This document shows positions 1-7,377 of a stretch of DNA of 20,934 bases, piece after piece. The notes beneath the pieces were generated by a model that ran no database searches, was not told where the DNA came from, and worked only from the letters and a program-made list of their open reading frames with translations. Both the position numbers and the translations under genes were made by a program. The stretch spans positions 1 to 20,934 of the forward strand of contig CABUSL010000021.1 of NCBI GenBank assembly GCA_902494295.1. The letters are read 5' to 3'. Position 1 is the stretch's first letter; each line of letters starts with the position of its first letter. The DNA comes from an uncultured Collinsella sp. Its GTDB lineage: Bacteria; Actinomycetota; Coriobacteriia; Coriobacteriales; Coriobacteriaceae.

Positions 1-365
1 CCGACCCGAGCCTGTGGACCGCGTTTGCCGGCATGTTCCCGACCATGGGCGCCTGCGTTGCCTTCGGCGCTTTCAACCTGCTGTGCGCTCCGTGCTTTGC
101 CGCCATTGGCACCATCCGCAACCAGATGGATTCCGGCAAGTGGACTGCGATCGCCATCGGTTACGAGTGCGCCTTCGCTTGGGTGATCGGCCTGTTCATC
201 AACCAGTTCTACAACTTGCTTGTTCTTGGACAGTTTGGTATCTGGACGATTGTGGCCATCGTGCTGCTAGTTGCGATGCTCTTCCAGATCTTCCGTCCCA
301 TGCCCAAGCATGTCTGGACCGACGAGGACGAGACCAACACTGCCTCCGCCGCAGTTTCCGCGTAA
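1..365 (+). CDS. feoB: Ferrous iron transport protein B, C-terminal fragment
   Basis: This is the 3' end of a gene that starts before the window; the reading frame is open from position 3 and stops with TAA at 363-365, leaving about 120 residues. FeoB is the inner-membrane Fe(II) transporter with an N-terminal G domain. The visible part has the family's C-terminal look: a hydrophobic stretch with the LLCAPCFAAIGTIRNQ segment, whose conserved Cys and IATI-like turn precede a basic residue and a GKWTAIAIGYECAFAWVIG helix. A last membrane helix (IWTIVAIVLLVAMLF) and a short acidic cytoplasmic tail follow. The next gene encodes a FeoB-associated Cys-rich protein, which supports the call. Only the C-terminus is seen, so the G domain cannot be checked. 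Confidence 0.88.
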   Translation, partial: DPSLWTAFAGMFPTMGACVAFGAFNLLCAPCFAAIGTIRNQMDSGKWTAIAIGYECAFAWVIGLFINQFYNLLVLGQFGIWTIVAIVLLVAMLFQIFRPMPKHVWTDEDETNTASAAVSA

Positions 366-394
366 GTCCGAATAAGGATTAGCCCCTTTCCACG

Positions 395-427
395 AGCCCG
401 GGTGTCCCAGCGACACTCGGGCTTTTT
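395..427 (+). terminator. Intrinsic terminator of feoB
   Basis: A 12-bp stem pairs AGCCCGGGTGTC (395-406) with GACACTCGGGCT (412-423), with one G-T wobble and a CCAGC loop. It runs into five T residues at 423-427 and lies 30 bases after the feoB stop. Confidence 0.85.
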
Positions 428-499
428 GGTAGGGGAGATGTGGCGTTTCCGCAGATAAAACCGACCAAAATAAACCTGTCCCTTTTTGGTAGGTGGAGA
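422..499. repeat. Short direct and inverted repeat between feoB and the Cys-rich gene
   Basis: CTTTTTGGTAGG occurs at 422-433 and again at 482-493, each followed by a purine-rich GGAGA/TGGAGA stretch. In addition ACCAAAA (464-470) pairs with TTTTGGT (484-490) around a loop containing CCTGTCCC. The first copy overlaps the U-tract of the feoB terminator. The hairpin with a CCTGTCCC loop resembles small dispersed REP-like palindromes, but no second copy elsewhere in the window confirms this. Confidence 0.35.
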
Positions 500-540
500 A
501 TGGGGTAAAGTAAGTGATGGTTAACTAGAGGAGGCTTGCT

Positions 541-741
541 ATGGCACCTATCGATATTGTTGTACTGGCTGTTATCGGTATTGCGTTTGTCGCCGTGTGC
601 GTGCGCATCTACCGCAAGGGCACCTGCGCCGACTGCGCTCAGGGTGGCGTTTGCACGGGGCATTGCTCCAACAAAAAGACGTGCGCCGCACTTAAGGGCG
701 TAGACAAAATCGCCGAAGACTTGGGCCGCGGTTTCAAATAA
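541..741 (+). CDS. FeoB-associated Cys-rich membrane protein
   Basis: A 66-residue protein with one N-terminal membrane helix (about residues 4-22), a short basic stretch (RIYRKG), and a Cys cluster at residues 29, 32, 38, 42 and 48. This is the arrangement of the FeoB-associated Cys-rich membrane protein family, small proteins coded next to feoB in many anaerobes. Their role is not firmly established, but iron or metal handling at the FeoB pore is the usual proposal. A good ribosome binding site, AGAGGAGG (527-534), lies 6 bases before the ATG. The gene is separated from feoB by a terminator, so it probably has its own promoter. Confidence 0.85.
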   Translation: MAPIDIVVLAVIGIAFVAVCVRIYRKGTCADCAQGGVCTGHCSNKKTCAALKGVDKIAEDLGRGFK

Positions 742-754
742 GGTCCAGATATCC

Positions 755-789
755 AAGCGCCTCGCGAGCATCCATTCGCGGGGCGCTTT
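755..789 (+). terminator. Likely terminator of the FeoB-associated gene
   Basis: AAGCGCCTCGCGA (755-767) pairs with TCGCGGGGCGCTT (776-788) with one wobble across an 8-base loop. Only three T residues follow (787-789), so termination may be less efficient than at the other sites. Confidence 0.6.
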
Positions 790-885
790 GCGCATTTGAG
801 GGAGAGCGCGGCGAGTTGTAGAGTGATTTTGGGGTATCGTTACCTGTACTGTTAATTGGCAACTTATCTATAACGGAGTAACCGC

Positions 886-1965
886 ATGAGCGCTCGCGTA
901 ACCATGAAGGACATAGCCGCCGAGCTTGGCGTTTCCATCAATACCGTGCACAAGGCCCTGACGGGAAAGGCCGGCGTGAGCGAATCCGTGCGCGCCAAGG
1001 TGAACGCTAAGGCCGAGGCCATGGGCTATCACCGCAACACAAGTGCCTCAAGCCTGCGCCGCAAGGATATCAATCTGGTGTTTTGCCTGCCCCGCGCATC
1101 GCGCGAGGGAGCGTACTTTTTCCGTTACCTGTGGGAAGGCTGCAATCGCTTTGAACAGGAGGTCATCGACCGGGGCATTACGGTTGAGCGCGTTGAATTT
1201 GGCGTGGGCGGCTACGCTGATGCACTCGAGCAAATCGACGAGCGTCTGCAGGTGGGCGAGAAGATTGATGGCTTGCTCGCCTATGCGCCGGGCGACGATC
1301 GTGCGACTGAGCTTTTGGGGCAGATCGCCGAGGCGGGCGTGACGATTGAGCTTGTCGACGGCGACCGTCCGCATTTGAATCGTTTGGGTGCGAGCTTGGC
1401 CGATTATTCGACGGCAGGCAGCCTTATGGCCGAGCAGGCGGCAAACCTGGTCCATGCTTCTGGGGCCGACGCCCGCGTGCTCCTTTTGACAGGCGACCCA
1501 TATACCGATTCGCACTATCTAACCGCCCGCGCCTTCCACAATTACCTGCGCGAACGTGATATTCCATGGCAGGTTGAGGATCTTGCAGGTGCCCATGCGC
1601 AAGTCAAACAACTCGAGCATGAGCTCGAAAAGCGCTTGAGTGCGCCGGACGCCCCTGAACTTATCTGTAGCGTTTTTGCCGTTGGTTCCGAAGTGGTTGC
1701 CGACGCGCTCGTCTCGACCGGCAAGGCCGGTCAGGTCATGGTGATCGGCAACGACCTGTTTCCCGAAAGTGCTCTGGCCTTGCGCCGCGGTATCTTTACC
1801 AATATTGTCTATAAGGACCCGACGAGCCTGGCGTATCGCGGCGCTAAGACGCTGGGCGATTATCTGCTGTGGGGAAGGACCCCGACGGTGCCCGTCCAGA
1901 AGGGTGCCGTCGAGATGGTATTTGCCAGCAATGTCGACCGCTACTGCGAACTTGCGGGAATTTAG
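886..1965 (+). CDS. LacI-family transcriptional regulator (candidate regulator of the galacturonate/pectin genes)
   Basis: This 359-residue protein has the normal length and layout of the LacI/GalR family. An N-terminal helix-turn-helix (MKDIAAELGVSINTVHKAL, about residues 7-25) is followed by the third DNA-binding helix and the hinge up to about residue 60. A type I periplasmic-binding-protein-like sensor domain fills the rest. The start is supported by CGGAG (874-878), 7 bases before ATG; a second in-frame ATG lies at 904. The gene sits directly upstream of uxaC. Palindromes of the kind LacI proteins bind, with a central CG, precede uxaC, the transporter and the GH105 gene, so it is the best candidate for their repressor. 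The inducer cannot be read from sequence; a uronate or KDG-type metabolite would fit. No full copy of the operator is seen before the gene itself, which argues against simple autoregulation. Confidence 0.85.
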   Translation: MSARVTMKDIAAELGVSINTVHKALTGKAGVSESVRAKVNAKAEAMGYHRNTSASSLRRKDINLVFCLPRASREGAYFFRYLWEGCNRFEQEVIDRGITVERVEFGVGGYADALEQIDERLQVGEKIDGLLAYAPGDDRATELLGQIAEAGVTIELVDGDRPHLNRLGASLADYSTAGSLMAEQAANLVHASGADARVLLLTGDPYTDSHYLTARAFHNYLRERDIPWQVEDLAGAHAQVKQLEHELEKRLSAPDAPELICSVFAVGSEVVADALVSTGKAGQVMVIGNDLFPESALALRRGIFTNIVYKDPTSLAYRGAKTLGDYLLWGRTPTVPVQKGAVEMVFASNVDRYCELAGI

Positions 1966-1990
1966 CCGATTGAGCAGGTACCCCCTCTTG

Positions 1991-2189
1991 CGACGTGCAT
2001 TTTTGGGAGTATTCAGCATTGGCATGCCCTGAATGAGGTGCAGAACGACTGTTTTAAGTGCCCCCGATGGCGTAATTTGCCATCGGGGGCACTTTTTATG
2101 CCGATCGGGCGCTATCTGCGTTCCAAATAGGACGCTGAGGATGGCGCACGGCGCGCTCCAATGCTGAATACTCCCAAAAATGTACGTCG
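1991..2189. repeat. 199-bp element bounded by a near-perfect 32-bp inverted repeat
   Basis: The left arm (1991-2022, starting CGACGTGCATTTTTGGG) and the right arm (2158-2189, ending CCCAAAAATGTACGTCG) are reverse complements at 31 of 32 positions. A further CAGGT (1975-1979) and ACCTG (2201-2205) lie symmetrically outside. The 135-bp interior carries the strong terminator of the LacI gene and no credible coding sequence. I see no transposase and no clear target-site duplication. It could be a MITE-like remnant, a dispersed repeat, or a paired protein-binding site. Confidence 0.75.
2056..2097 (+). terminator. Strong intrinsic terminator after the LacI-family gene
   Basis: A perfect 16-bp stem pairs AAGTGCCCCCGATGGC (2056-2071) with GCCATCGGGGGCACTT (2079-2094) around a 7-base loop. 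A T run follows at 2093-2097. It isolates the regulator gene from the uxa operon and lies inside the 1991-2189 inverted repeat. Confidence 0.9.
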
Positions 2190-2293
2190 GGACATGACCC
2201 ACCTGAGCAAAAGCGCTCAAGTTCGGTGTTCGGGGACGCCAACCAGTCCGCAATACATGCAAGTCACATCCCCAGCAACCGTTGAACGGGCAA

Positions 2294-2309
2294 AATCTAC
2301 CGTTCACCC
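2294..2309. promoter_or_regulatory. Partial third operator upstream of uxaC
   Basis: The right half-site CGTTCACC (2301-2308) is fully intact, while the left half is degenerate. Its centre lies 26 bp upstream of the perfect operator at 2320-2335, so it may be an auxiliary weak site. Confidence 0.4.
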
Positions 2310-2319
2310 CGTGGTGGTT

Positions 2320-2335
2320 AGGTGAACGTTCACCT
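2320..2335. promoter_or_regulatory. Perfect 16-bp operator AGGTGAACGTTCACCT (uxaC, upstream copy)
   Basis: AGGTGAACGTTCACCT is identical to its own reverse complement and has the central CG expected for a LacI-family site. It is the best-conserved member of the set found here. Its right half supplies TTCACC, the candidate -35 box. Confidence 0.85.
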
Positions 2336-2358
2336 TTTGAGGTGCAATGGATTAGTAT
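2329..2358 (+). promoter_or_regulatory. Candidate promoter of the uxaCBA operon
   Basis: TTCACC (2329-2334) as -35 and TAGTAT (2353-2358) as -10 are separated by 18 bases. Neither hexamer is strong alone, but the same arrangement relative to two operators recurs at two other promoters in the window. Confidence 0.5.
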
Positions 2359-2373
2359 AGTGAACGTTCACCT
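2358..2373. promoter_or_regulatory. Operator, uxaC downstream copy
   Basis: The GTGAACGTTCAC core (2360-2371) is a perfect palindrome, with CT on the right and two mismatches on the far left. It is centred 38 bp after the upstream copy and would cover the transcription start, consistent with repression. Confidence 0.8.
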
Positions 2374-2425
2374 AAAGGATAACGAGCGCGCCGTGCGCCC
2401 GCCTTGCCAGCAAAGGGGCTGTTTG

Positions 2426-3853
2426 ATGAAAAACTTTATGGACGATCAGGATTTCCTGCTGAGCACCAAGACCGGCGAGGAGCTGTTCCACAACTTTGCC
2501 GAGGGCATGCCCATCGTCGACTATCACTGCCACATTTCTCCTAAGGAGATTTGGGAGGACAAGCGTTTCGAGAACATCACCGAGGTTTGGCTGGGCGGCG
2601 ACCACTACAAGTGGCGCCTGATGCGTGCCAACGGCGTCGACGAGCGTTTTATCACTGGCGACGCCCCTGCTCGCGAGAAGTTCCAAAAGTGGGCCGAGAC
2701 CCTGGGTCGCTGCGTTGGCAACCCCGTCTTTGAGTGGAGCCACCTGGAGCTTAAGCGCTACTTTGGCTACGAGGGCGTCCTCAACGGCAAGACTGCCCAG
2801 GAGGTCTGGGACCTTGCCAACGCCAAGCTCGCTGAGGCTAGCTTTACCTGCCGCAACCTGATCAAGCAGTCCAACGTCCGCATGATCTGCACTACCGACG
2901 ACCCCGCCGACAGCTTTGAGTGGCACAAGAAGATTGCCGCCGACGACAGCTTTGACGTTCAGGTCGTTCCCGCCATGCGCCCCGATGCCGCTTTGCGCAT
3001 CGAGTGCGGCCAGGAGTTTGCCGACTACTGCAAGCACCTTTCCGAGGTTGCCGGCGTTGAGGTCAGCGACTTCGAGGGCATGAAGGCTGCCATTTCCAAG
3101 CGCTACGACGTTGCTCACGAGCTGGGCTGCCGCGCCTCCGACCACGCACTCGACTACGTTATGTACGTCCCGGCTACCGCCGACGAGATCGAGGCTATCT
3201 TTGCCAAGGGTCTGGCTGCCGAGCCGCTTACCGAGGAAGAGGTCCTCAAGTACAAGACTGCCTTTATGCAGTTCGTTGCCGGCGAGTATGTCCGCCTGGG
3301 CTGGGCCATGCAGCTACACTTTGGCTGCAAGCGCGACAACAACCGCGCCATGTTTGCCAAGCTCGGCCCCGATACCGGTTATGACTGCATCTCCAACTAC
3401 ACGCCGTCCGACCAGCTCGCCGATTTCCTCAACTCCATCCAGGAGACCTGCGGCTTGCCCAAGACCATCCTGTACAGCTTGAATCCCATCGACAACACCA
3501 TGATCGATACCGTCATGGGCTGTTTCCAGGAGGCTCCGACTGCCGGTAAGATCCAGAACGGTTCCGCCTGGTGGTTCAACGACAACGAGGTCGGTATGCG
3601 CGAGCAGCTCACGGCTCTGGCCAACGAGGGCGTCCTGGGCAACTTTGTCGGCATGCTCACCGACTCCCGCTCCTTCCTGTCCTATCCGCGCCACGAGTAT
3701 TTCCGTCGCGTGCTGTGCAGCGTGATCGGCGAGTGGGTCGAGCAGGGCAAGTACCCGGCCGACATGGAGCTGCTGGGCGAGGTTGTGCGTGACATCAGCT
3801 ACAACAATGCGGTCCGCTACTTTGGCTTTGACCTGGACACCGACGAGGCCTAA
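2426..3853 (+). CDS. uxaC: Glucuronate/galacturonate isomerase (uronate isomerase)
   Basis: This 475-residue enzyme is the usual size for UxaC (EC 5.3.1.12). It isomerises D-galacturonate to D-tagaturonate, or D-glucuronate to D-fructuronate, in the cytoplasm. The N-terminal DYHCHISPKEIWEDK segment carries the His-x-His metal-site motif (H34, H36) of this amidohydrolase-fold family. Other family-like stretches are LHFGCKRDNNRAMF in the middle and LTDSRSFLSYPRHEYFRR near the C-terminus. I chose ATG 2426 because AAAGGGG (2412-2418) precedes it by 7 bases and the protein then begins where UxaC proteins do; an in-frame extension back to 2282 would run through both operators and the promoter. It is the first gene of the uxaC-uxaB-uxaA operon and is probably repressed through the two palindromes just upstream. 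Confidence 0.93.
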   Translation: MKNFMDDQDFLLSTKTGEELFHNFAEGMPIVDYHCHISPKEIWEDKRFENITEVWLGGDHYKWRLMRANGVDERFITGDAPAREKFQKWAETLGRCVGNPVFEWSHLELKRYFGYEGVLNGKTAQEVWDLANAKLAEASFTCRNLIKQSNVRMICTTDDPADSFEWHKKIAADDSFDVQVVPAMRPDAALRIECGQEFADYCKHLSEVAGVEVSDFEGMKAAISKRYDVAHELGCRASDHALDYVMYVPATADEIEAIFAKGLAAEPLTEEEVLKYKTAFMQFVAGEYVRLGWAMQLHFGCKRDNNRAMFAKLGPDTGYDCISNYTPSDQLADFLNSIQETCGLPKTILYSLNPIDNTMIDTVMGCFQEAPTAGKIQNGSAWWFNDNEVGMREQLTALANEGVLGNFVGMLTDSRSFLSYPRHEYFRRVLCSVIGEWVEQGKYPADMELLGEVVRDISYNNAVRYFGFDLDTDEA

Positions 3854-3879
3854 GCCCGCATCGAATCACATCGAACCCT

Positions 3880-3911
3880 GGGCGCCGTTGCCACACGCGG
3901 AGCCCCGTTTT
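3880..3911 (+). other. Weak hairpin between uxaC and uxaB (possible attenuator)
   Basis: GGGCGCCG (3880-3887) can pair with CGGAGCCC (3898-3905) with one mismatch, followed by TTTT at 3908-3911. It is too weak to be a confident terminator, but it could lower expression of the downstream genes or set an mRNA end. Confidence 0.3.
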
Positions 3912-3947
3912 GCTTGCACGCTAACAAACATCTAAGGAGACACATAG

Positions 3948-5462
3948 ATGGAGAACATCAGCTACGATGCGCTCGAGAAGATCGGCTACAAGGGCTATTT
4001 GCTGCCCAAGGATGCTCCCGAGAAGGTTCTGCAGTTTGGCGAGGGCAATTTCCTGCGCGCCTTCGTCGACCGTTTCTTTGACATGGGCAACGAGGCCACC
4101 GGCTGGAACGGCAAGGTCGTCATGGTGCAGCCCATCAACGGTGCCTTTGGCTTTGCCGACGGTATCAATGCCCAGGACGACCTGTACACCGTGCTGGTGC
4201 GCGGCAAGGAGAACGGCAACACGGTTGACGAGTCCCGCGTGATCAGCGCCTGCAGCCGCTGCCTTAACCCGTATCGTGAGGACGACTACCGCGCTATGAT
4301 GGAGGTCGCTGTCTCCGACGACCTAGAGATCATCGTCTCCAACACCACCGAGGCCGGTATCGCCTATGACCCGTCCTGCAAGGCCGACGACATGCCACCT
4401 GCGAGCTTCCCCGCCAAGCTTGCCCAGGTGCTCCACACCCGCTGGGCTGCCGGTAAGCCGGGCGTCATCGTCCTCGCCTGCGAGCTCATCGATCACAACG
4501 GCGAGGAGTTGCTGCGCATCATGAACCAGTATGTGAGCGACTGGGGCTGGGAGGACGAGTTTGCGCAGTGGATGGCCAACGACTGCACCGTCTGCACCAC
4601 GCTCGTCGACACCATCGTGCCGGGCCGTATCCGCGACGCATCCGAGGCCGCCGCGGTGGCTGAGCGTCTGGGCTACGAGGATCCCTTCCTGGCCGTGCGC
4701 GAGCCCTTCCAGATGTGGGGCATCCAGGGCGACGAGTCGCTTGCCGAGAAGCTTCCCTTTGTGAAGGCTGGTCTTCCGGGTGTCTTTGTGACTCCCGACG
4801 TCACCCCGTACAAAAAGCGCAAGGTCCGCATCCTCAACGGTGCCCATACCGCCTTTGTTCCGGGCTCTTGGGTTGCCGGCTTTGATATCGTGCGCGACTG
4901 CATGCATGACGAGACCGTCCGCGGCTTCATGAACACCATGCTCTACGACGAGGTCATCCCGACGCTTGCCGCCGATCTGGACGTCGAGGACTGCAAGGCC
5001 TTTGCTGCCGCCGTCGAGAACCGCTTCGACAACCCGTTTATCGACCACGCGCTGCTCTCCATTTGCCTCAACTCCACGGCCAAATGGCGTGCTCGCGACC
5101 TGCCCACGCTCAAGGACTATGTTGCCGAGACCGGCAACCTGCCCAAGTGCCTGGCGACGAGCCTCGCTACGCTCATCGCCTTCTATACTCAGGAGCTCGT
5201 TGCTCGCGAGGGCGATGGCCTGCACCTGCGCCGCGCCGACGGCACCGAGTACACCGCTCAGGACGATGCCTTCGTGCTCGATTTCTACGCCGCCCACGCC
5301 GGTGCAGACGATACCGAGCTGGTGCACGACGTGCTCACCAATGAGCAGATGTGGGGCGAGGACCTTACGCAGATCACCGGTCTCGAGGAGTTTGTCGTCA
5401 ACGCGCTCACCGTCGTGCGTGTCGAGGGCGCCAAGCAGGCCTTCGCCAACGCTCAAGCGTAA
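3948..5462 (+). CDS. uxaB: Tagaturonate reductase (altronate oxidoreductase)
   Basis: A 504-residue member of the mannitol dehydrogenase/long-chain polyol dehydrogenase family. It reduces D-tagaturonate to D-altronate with NADH (EC 1.1.1.58). The N-terminal Rossmann part contains VLQFGEGNFLRAFVDRFFD and later IIVSNTTEAGIAYD, both typical of UxaB. The C-terminal helical domain begins near VTPYKKRKVRILNGAHTAFVPG, which carries the family's catalytic Lys/Asn/His set (K292, N297, H300). AAGGAG (3934-3939) lies 8 bases before ATG. The LNGAHT motif is shared with fructuronate reductase (UxuB), so choosing UxaB depends partly on its neighbours uxaC and uxaA; the length and the FGEGNFLRAF segment favour UxaB. 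The 94-base gap after uxaC has a weak hairpin. Confidence 0.9.
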   Translation: MENISYDALEKIGYKGYLLPKDAPEKVLQFGEGNFLRAFVDRFFDMGNEATGWNGKVVMVQPINGAFGFADGINAQDDLYTVLVRGKENGNTVDESRVISACSRCLNPYREDDYRAMMEVAVSDDLEIIVSNTTEAGIAYDPSCKADDMPPASFPAKLAQVLHTRWAAGKPGVIVLACELIDHNGEELLRIMNQYVSDWGWEDEFAQWMANDCTVCTTLVDTIVPGRIRDASEAAAVAERLGYEDPFLAVREPFQMWGIQGDESLAEKLPFVKAGLPGVFVTPDVTPYKKRKVRILNGAHTAFVPGSWVAGFDIVRDCMHDETVRGFMNTMLYDEVIPTLAADLDVEDCKAFAAAVENRFDNPFIDHALLSICLNSTAKWRARDLPTLKDYVAETGNLPKCLATSLATLIAFYTQELVAREGDGLHLRRADGTEYTAQDDAFVLDFYAAHAGADDTELVHDVLTNEQMWGEDLTQITGLEEFVVNALTVVRVEGAKQAFANAQA

Positions 5463-5537
5463 ATTCCCGGTGCGGGCGCCAGACGGCTTGCCCGCGCCTC
5501 GACTTCTGCTCAACCTGTAGGGTTAGGACCATTTGTA

Positions 5538-7022
5538 ATGAACACTATCCAGATCAATCCGGCCGATAACGTGATCGTCGCGCTGTCGCCGCTTGCCAAG
5601 GGCACCGCCGTCGCGGTTCCCGGGGTGGGTGAGGTCGCTGCCGCGGAGGATATTCCGCAGGGCCACAAGATGGCCGTGCGTGCCATTGCGGCGGGGGAGA
5701 ACGTTGTCAAGTACGGTCTTCCTATCGGCCATGTGACGGGCGACATCCAGCCCGGTCAGTGGCTTCATACGCATAACGTCAAGACCAACCTTTCGGGCGA
5801 GGTCGAGTACGTTTACAATCCGACGCATCCGGTCGTTGAGCCGGTTGAGCCCGAGACCTTTATGGGCTTCCGTCGCGCCGACGGCCGCGCCGCCACGCGC
5901 AACGAGCTGTGGATCATCCCCACGGTCGGCTGCGTCAACGAGGTCGCACGTGCCATGTGCGAGCAGGCTCAGGATCTGGTCGAGGGTTCGCTGGAGGGCG
6001 TCTATTACTTTCCGCATCCGTTTGGCTGCTCGCAGACCGGCGCCGACCATGCCCAGACCCGTCGCCTGCTGGTAGCGCTCTCGCGTCACGCAAACGCTGC
6101 GGGCGTGCTGTTCCTGTCGCTCGGCTGCGAGAACTGCACGCATCAGCAGGTGCTCGACGAGCTGGGCGAGTACGATCACGAGCGCGTTCGCTTCCTTACC
6201 TGCCAAGATGTTGCCGACGAGCAGGTCGAAGGCCACAAGATTCTGTCTGAGCTGGCCGACCTGGCCAAGCAGGCCAAGCGTGAGCCCATTCCGGCCTCCG
6301 AGCTGGTCATTGGCCTTAAGTGCGGTGGCTCTGACGGTCTTTCGGGCATTACCGCCAACCCCACGATCGGTCGCGTGAGCGATATGCTCGTCGCCCGCGG
6401 TGGCACGTCGGTGCTCACCGAGGTCCCCGAGATGTTTGGCGCCGAGAGCATTCTGCTCGATCGCTGCGAGGACGAGCAGGTGTTTAACGCCGCCTCCGAC
6501 ATGCTCAACGGCTTTAAGGATTACTTTATTAGCCATGGCGAGGTCGTCTATGAGAACCCGAGCCCCGGCAACAAGGACGGCGGTATTACCACGCTCGAGG
6601 ACAAGAGCTGCGGCTGCGTGCAAAAGGGCGGATCTGCCCCCATCGTCGACGTGCTGCCGTATGCCGGCCAGGCAGCTAAACACGGCCTGAACATGCTGTG
6701 CGGTCCGGGCAACGACATGGTATCCACCACGGCCCTGACGGCTGCCGGCTGCCACGTGATTCTGTTCTCGACCGGCCGCGGCACACCGTTTGGCGCGCCG
6801 GTGCCTACGCTCAAGGTGTTCACCAATCAGCGTCTGTGCGACCACAAGGCCAACTGGATGGACTTTAACGCCGGTGTGATTGCCACGGGTGAGCGCACAC
6901 TCGACGAGGCTGCTCACGATCTATACCAGCTGGTGCTGGAGACGGCGAGCGGTAAACTCACGAGTGCCGAGCGCCGTGGCTGTCACGAGATCAGCATCTG
7001 GAAGGACGGCGTCTGCCTGTAG
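5538..7022 (+). CDS. uxaA: Altronate dehydratase
   Basis: A 494-residue enzyme that dehydrates D-altronate to 2-keto-3-deoxy-D-gluconate (EC 4.2.1.7), the third step of the isomerase route. Residues 1 to about 95 form an SAF-type domain (KMAVRAIAAGENVVKYGLPIG, then GDIQPGQWLHTHNVKTNL). The large C-terminal domain of the altronate/galactarate dehydratase family follows. It includes FMGFRRADGRAATRNELWIIPTVGC, the FGCSQTGADHAQTRR stretch, SLGCENC, and a KCGGSDGLSGITANP motif starting at K261. These Cys/His-rich stretches fit an iron-dependent enzyme. The single-chain form suggests altronate rather than galactarate as substrate, given uxaC and uxaB beside it. The gene starts 75 bases after uxaB with a modest AGGGTTAGGA-type ribosome site, and a strong terminator follows. 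Confidence 0.92.
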   Translation: MNTIQINPADNVIVALSPLAKGTAVAVPGVGEVAAAEDIPQGHKMAVRAIAAGENVVKYGLPIGHVTGDIQPGQWLHTHNVKTNLSGEVEYVYNPTHPVVEPVEPETFMGFRRADGRAATRNELWIIPTVGCVNEVARAMCEQAQDLVEGSLEGVYYFPHPFGCSQTGADHAQTRRLLVALSRHANAAGVLFLSLGCENCTHQQVLDELGEYDHERVRFLTCQDVADEQVEGHKILSELADLAKQAKREPIPASELVIGLKCGGSDGLSGITANPTIGRVSDMLVARGGTSVLTEVPEMFGAESILLDRCEDEQVFNAASDMLNGFKDYFISHGEVVYENPSPGNKDGGITTLEDKSCGCVQKGGSAPIVDVLPYAGQAAKHGLNMLCGPGNDMVSTTALTAAGCHVILFSTGRGTPFGAPVPTLKVFTNQRLCDHKANWMDFNAGVIATGERTLDEAAHDLYQLVLETASGKLTSAERRGCHEISIWKDGVCL

Positions 7023-7057
7023 CGGCAAGTGCGCCCAAGCATAGCGAGATGTCATCG

Positions 7058-7090
7058 GCCCCATCGGGAGTGTTCCCGGCGGGGCTTTTT
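7058..7090 (+). terminator. Intrinsic terminator of the uxaCBA operon
   Basis: GCCCCATCGGGA (7058-7069) pairs with TCCCGGCGGGGC (7074-7085), with one mismatch and one wobble, around a GTGT loop. Five T residues follow (7086-7090). Confidence 0.85.
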
Positions 7091-7123
7091 CGTTTCGTGG
7101 TTAAGTGAATATGTTGGAAAATC

Positions 7124-7139
7124 TGATAAACGTTCACCT
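7124..7139. promoter_or_regulatory. Distal operator upstream of the transporter gene
   Basis: ATAAACGTTCAC (7126-7137) keeps the AACGTTCACCT right half of the operator but has a degenerate left end. It is centred 121 bp upstream of the next copy, a distance that would permit DNA looping by a tetrameric LacI-type repressor. Looping is inference. Confidence 0.6.
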
Positions 7140-7244
7140 ATCTCATGGCTGTCCAGCATGGCACCTTTACCAGCAGAAAATAGGTGTGAGGATCTCAATT
7201 GTGTCCGTTCAGCGGTAAAAAACGACCGTTCAAGGATAATATAC

Positions 7245-7260
7245 AAGTGAACGTTCACCT
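7245..7260. promoter_or_regulatory. Operator, transporter middle copy
   Basis: AAGTGAACGTTCACCT contains the perfect GTGAACGTTCAC core at 7247-7258. Its right half, TTCACC (7254-7259), is the candidate -35 box of the transporter promoter. Confidence 0.85.
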
Positions 7261-7282
7261 ATCATAAGCAATCGCGCATAAT
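7254..7282 (+). promoter_or_regulatory. Candidate promoter of the transporter gene
   Basis: TTCACC (7254-7259) and CATAAT (7277-7282) are separated by exactly 17 bases. The -35 lies inside one operator and the expected start falls in the next, the best-spaced of the three similar promoters in the window. It would give a leader of about 90 bases before the ATG at 7378. Confidence 0.65.
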
Positions 7283-7284
7283 CT

Positions 7285-7300
7285 AGCTAAACGTTCACCC
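7285..7300. promoter_or_regulatory. Operator, transporter downstream copy
   Basis: CTAAACGTTCAC (7287-7298) has an intact right half and a weaker left half. It is centred 40 bp after the middle copy and would overlap the transcription start. Confidence 0.7.
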
Positions 7301-7377
7301 TGAACGGCATGCAGACAGACGTCGGTATGGACTCCAATGTCTTGTTCCAAGACAATCGAGAAAAGAGAGGGAGCTCG

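Noticed and set aside
832..846. GGTATCGTTACC-type palindrome upstream of the LacI gene as an autoregulatory operator
   Set aside because: It shares only part of the CGTT core with the operator set and lacks the TTCACC half, so similarity is too weak to claim autoregulation.
1991..2189. The inverted repeat as a full insertion sequence
   Set aside because: The 135-bp interior has no transposase frame and no target-site duplication could be seen.
1519..2307. A 262-residue minus-strand frame spanning the end of the LacI gene, the inverted repeat and the terminator
   Set aside because: It runs through a strong terminator hairpin and both repeat arms and shows no protein-like pattern.
2282..2425. 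N-terminal extension of UxaC back to position 2282
   Set aside because: It would translate through two operators and the promoter, and the extra 48 residues do not resemble UxaC. ATG 2426 has a ribosome site.
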